Positions 38,308-40,563 of a stretch of 40,563 bases of DNA are shown piece after piece. The notes beneath the pieces were generated by a model. That model had not been told where the DNA came from and ran no database searches. It saw only the letters and a list, made by a program, of their open reading frames with translations. Position 1 is the first letter of the stretch. Each line of letters starts with the position of its first letter. The position numbers and the translations under genes were made by a program. This DNA is from Microvirga lupini (GTDB taxonomy: Bacteria > Pseudomonadota > Alphaproteobacteria > Rhizobiales > Beijerinckiaceae), in assembly GCA_000517005.1 (NCBI GenBank), contig KI911970.1:21733-62295 (forward strand), given 5' to 3'.

Positions 38308-39348
38308 ATGGCGATTAGACAACGCGGTAATAGCTGGCAGTGGGACCGCATGTTCAACGGTGAGCGCAAGCGCGAGACGTTCGTGTCCAAGGCCATCGCC
38401 GAGCTTTGGGAAGAGGAGGTGGTCAACGCACTTACCAACTACGAGCCCTACCCCGACATCGAGGCCTTCAAGAAACGCCTCACGGCACCCAAGGAAGCCC
38501 GCCGCGACACCCTGCGGTGGTGGGCTGAGGAATGCTTCCGTAAGGTCTGGAGCCAGGGCAAGGACCAACGCAAGGTCCGCATCAACATTGACGTGATGGT
38601 CCGTTACTTCGGGGAGACCAAGCTGCTCCGCGAGGTCACCACAGACGACATCGACGAGTGGATCGAGGCGATGGAGGCGAGTGGCAACAGCAACGGAACG
38701 ATCAACCGTAAGCTGGCCGTGCTCTCCCGTATCTTCCGCCATGCTCTGGAACGTGGTGGCCTGAACAAGCGCCCCATCATCGCTCGTCGTCGCGAGACCG
38801 GCGGACGCATCCGCTGGCTGACTGAGGAGGAAGAGACCAACATCCTGGCGACCCTCCGCACATGGGGCAAGGATGACCACGCGGACGTCATAGCGGTTCT
38901 CCTCGATACCGGGATGCGTCCGTCCGAACTCTACGCCCTGACCAAGCAGGACGTGGACCTGAAGACGGGCATGCTCACCATTTGGGACAGCAAGACCGGC
39001 CAGCCTCGTTCGGTGGGCATGACGACCCGCGTCAGGGAGATCGTAGCGGCTCGCAAGGGGCCCAAGCCGTTCCCCTATGACACCGAGTGGATGCGCTACT
39101 TCTGGGACAAGGCCCGCTCCCACCTGGGGTATACTGCGGATGAACACTTCGTACCCTACATCTGCCGCCACACCTGCGCCTCTCGTCTGGCACAGCGTGG
39201 GGTCCGGTTGCAGGTGATCAAGGAATGGATGGGACACAAGACCATGGACATGACCATGCGATACGCCCACCTGTCCCCTTCGAACCTCGGCGAGGCTGTT
39301 TTAGTGCTCGAAGGGTCCAGCAAGCCGAACCATGAGGCAGGGGCATGA
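38308..39348 (+). CDS. int: Tyrosine recombinase, phage integrase
   Basis: 346 aa. Catalyses site-specific integration between attP and attB. N-terminal arm-binding region (about 1-65, basic), SAM-like core-binding domain (about 75-175), and catalytic domain with R204 in TGMRPSELYAL, R287-H288 in YICRHTCASRL, H310 in GHKTMDMT and the nucleophile Y319 in MRYAHLSP. The usual His of box II (HxxR) is Tyr here (YICR). ATG 38308 follows the winged-helix stop directly; GTG 38302 would add two residues. Integrases are known in some T7-like phages but remain uncommon. Confidence 0.95.
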   Translation: MAIRQRGNSWQWDRMFNGERKRETFVSKAIAELWEEEVVNALTNYEPYPDIEAFKKRLTAPKEARRDTLRWWAEECFRKVWSQGKDQRKVRINIDVMVRYFGETKLLREVTTDDIDEWIEAMEASGNSNGTINRKLAVLSRIFRHALERGGLNKRPIIARRRETGGRIRWLTEEEETNILATLRTWGKDDHADVIAVLLDTGMRPSELYALTKQDVDLKTGMLTIWDSKTGQPRSVGMTTRVREIVAARKGPKPFPYDTEWMRYFWDKARSHLGYTADEHFVPYICRHTCASRLAQRGVRLQVIKEWMGHKTMDMTMRYAHLSPSNLGEAVLVLEGSSKPNHEAGA

Positions 39349-39393
39349 CTACCAACCAAAATTGTACTTATCGGAATCCAGGCAGGAGATAAC

Positions 39394-39639
39394 ATGGCAG
39401 ATTACAGTAATTGGCCGACCGATGCGCTAGAGGAAGTCCACCGCAAGAACCAAGAGATCTTCCGCCTTCGCGCCGCGCTGACGGATGCCAAGGAGGCGGT
39501 TCAATCCTGGGGCGCCTATGCCGATGCCTACTTTCAGCAGAAGTGGGACCTCGCCGGGGACATCAAGGCGATTGATGCAGAGGAAAAGGACCGCAGGTCA
39601 TCCTACAGCCATCCTTGGGGTGAACCAGCCGATGACTGA
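39394..39639 (+). CDS. Small coiled-coil protein, unknown function
   Basis: 81 aa. EEVHRKNQEIFRLRAALTDA is a charged helix; the rest is helical with SWGAYADAYFQQKWDL. AGGAG precedes ATG 39394. It shares the EIxRLRAAL phrase with the next gene, a phrase common in small proteins of alphaproteobacterial phages. Confidence 0.65.
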   Translation: MADYSNWPTDALEEVHRKNQEIFRLRAALTDAKEAVQSWGAYADAYFQQKWDLAGDIKAIDAEEKDRRSSYSHPWGEPADD

Positions 39640-39655
39640 GAAAGAGGTAAATGAA

Positions 39656-39865
39656 ATGATTACTTGGCAGAAGCCACTTGTAGACCGGTTGTTGGACAGC
39701 GCGGACTATCACGACAACGGCGGCGTTGCGGAACTCCAGATGTCCGACGAGGGCGCTCTACTGAGAGAGGCGGCTGACGAGATTAAACGCCTGCGGGCTG
39801 CGCTCCTCAAGGAGGTTATGACCCCGGAACCTCTCTATAGGATCTATAGAAAGAAACCGGGGTGA
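39656..39865 (+). CDS. Small protein with EIKRLRAAL helix
   Basis: 69 aa from ATG 39656 (AGAGG 8 bp upstream), or 77 aa from ATG 39632, which overlaps the previous stop. Contains EGALLREAADEIKRLRAALL. Function unknown. Confidence 0.6.
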   Translation: MITWQKPLVDRLLDSADYHDNGGVAELQMSDEGALLREAADEIKRLRAALLKEVMTPEPLYRIYRKKPG

Positions 39866-39933
39866 TAACTCCAAGACCTCCTTCAGCAGATGACCAAATA
39901 GACCAACAATCCCCCCTAACCAAGGAACACCAA

Positions 39934-40428
39934 ATGAAACTGACTTTCACTGCCCCCACCGATATGGACTTCTTTGACTTCGACCTCCTCCAGGACAGCG
40001 ACACCCTGGTCGGGAGCATGAAGAACGATAGGTTACGCGGCGAGGCCGGGGACGATGCCCTCTATGGACGCGCTGGCAGGGACGTCCTGCTTGGCGGCGA
40101 GGGAGCTGATCGCTTCGTCTTCAAGTCCACCCTGGATAGCTACGCGTTCTCCAACACGACCAAGATGGATGTCATCCTGGACTTCAACCGGGGCCAGGGC
40201 GACAAGCTCGACCTCTTCGGGATCGACGCAGTCAAGGGCCGTGCAGGTAACCAAGCGTTCTCCTATATCGGCACCAAGGACTTCACCGGGAAGGCCGGTC
40301 AGGTCGCCTGGGAGAAGGCCAAGGGTGGTGTCTACGTGGGCGCTGATACCGATGGCGACGAGATACCTGACTTCATGGTTTTCCTGAAGGGCGTCGCCTC
40401 GCTGACCAAGGGTGACTTCTACCTCTAA
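39934..40428 (+). CDS. Small RTX-type calcium-binding protein with serralysin-like C-terminal domain
   Basis: 164 aa. Residues 30-63 contain three to four glycine-rich nonapeptide units: NDRLRGEAG, DDALYGRAG, RDVLLGGEG, ADRFVF. After them come VILDFNRGQGDKLDLFGIDA and DTDGDEIPDFMVFLKGV with TKGDFYL at the end. This is the pattern of the peptidase M10 C-terminal / type I secretion domain of RTX exoproteins, with Ca2+ bound by the repeats. No protease domain is attached. It may be secreted through a host type I system from a lysogen. AAGGA precedes ATG 39934. Position between integrase and RNA polymerase suggests an acquired cargo gene. Confidence 0.8.
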   Translation: MKLTFTAPTDMDFFDFDLLQDSDTLVGSMKNDRLRGEAGDDALYGRAGRDVLLGGEGADRFVFKSTLDSYAFSNTTKMDVILDFNRGQGDKLDLFGIDAVKGRAGNQAFSYIGTKDFTGKAGQVAWEKAKGGVYVGADTDGDEIPDFMVFLKGVASLTKGDFYL

Positions 40429-40440
40429 GCCTCTGCTGTT

Positions 40441-40537
40441 CTTTGTGACGCTAGGGTCCACCTCGGTGTCACAAAGCCCGTCACGCCTGTGACAACCCAG
40501 TGACATCCAGTGCCGAACCGTCACAAGCCCTGTGACA
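40441..40537. repeat. GTGAC/GTCAC inverted-repeat cluster upstream of the RNA polymerase region
   Basis: CTTTGTGAC (40441-40449) and GTCACAAAG (40468-40476) form a 9-bp inverted repeat with an 18-base loop that itself contains GGGTCCACC. Further GTCAC/GTGAC units follow near 40480, 40489, 40499, 40520 and 40532, including GTCACA/TGTGAC as a hairpin. GTGAC is also the left end of the 28-bp repeat. The cluster could be a regulator-binding array or a terminator behind the RTX gene. Confidence 0.6.
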
Positions 40538-40563
40538 TTCCCCCTAAGACGACGGGGGACGCG

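Overview
The window looks like an essentially complete genome of a T7-like podophage (Autographiviridae type), opened at an arbitrary point. Every convincing gene is on the + strand. The single-subunit RNA polymerase, gp2.5-type SSB, endonuclease I, primase-helicase, family A DNA polymerase, flap-type exonuclease, portal, scaffold, capsid, tail tube, internal virion proteins, tail fibre and terminase follow T7 order. The host is probably an alphaproteobacterium. This is inferred from an early promoter of TTGACG-N17-CTATGT type, the GC-rich codon use and an RTX-type gene; no host DNA is present to confirm it.

Layout. 1-291: leader of the RNA polymerase gene. 292-5439: RNA polymerase, an HNH-AP2 endonuclease, an antirepressor-like protein and a string of small genes, ending at a terminator. 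5532-16058: DNA metabolism, lysin, and packed small genes. 16094-32520: virion assembly. 32521-34760: small membrane protein, small and large terminase. 34761-36066: gene-free stretch with a CTTTAGG array like the short repeats beside the T7 genome ends, several other repeat families, a host-type promoter and a folded leader. 36067-40428: left-end early genes, including a gp0.7-like kinase, then a lysogeny-type module (winged-helix protein and tyrosine integrase) and a small RTX protein. Read circularly, this early region leads back into the RNA polymerase gene.

The most striking feature is a set of three hammerhead self-cleaving ribozymes in the early region (35968-36053, 36535-36609, 37542-37616). 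Each has the complete CTGANGA/GAAA/GTC core and three paired stems. One is open at stem III (type III) and two are open at stem II (type II). They lie between early gene groups, where T7 has RNase III processing sites. I infer that this phage cuts its early transcript with ribozymes, leaving mRNAs that begin with a stem-loop. A further multi-helix RNA fold lies between the early promoter and the first ribozyme.

A family of six 28-bp elements occurs before the RNA polymerase gene, before early and middle genes, before the structural block and after the terminase. These are the best candidates for promoters of the phage RNA polymerase. The integrase and the winged-helix gene indicate a temperate or formerly temperate T7-like phage. 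The RTX gene between integrase and RNA polymerase is a candidate lysogenic-conversion gene.
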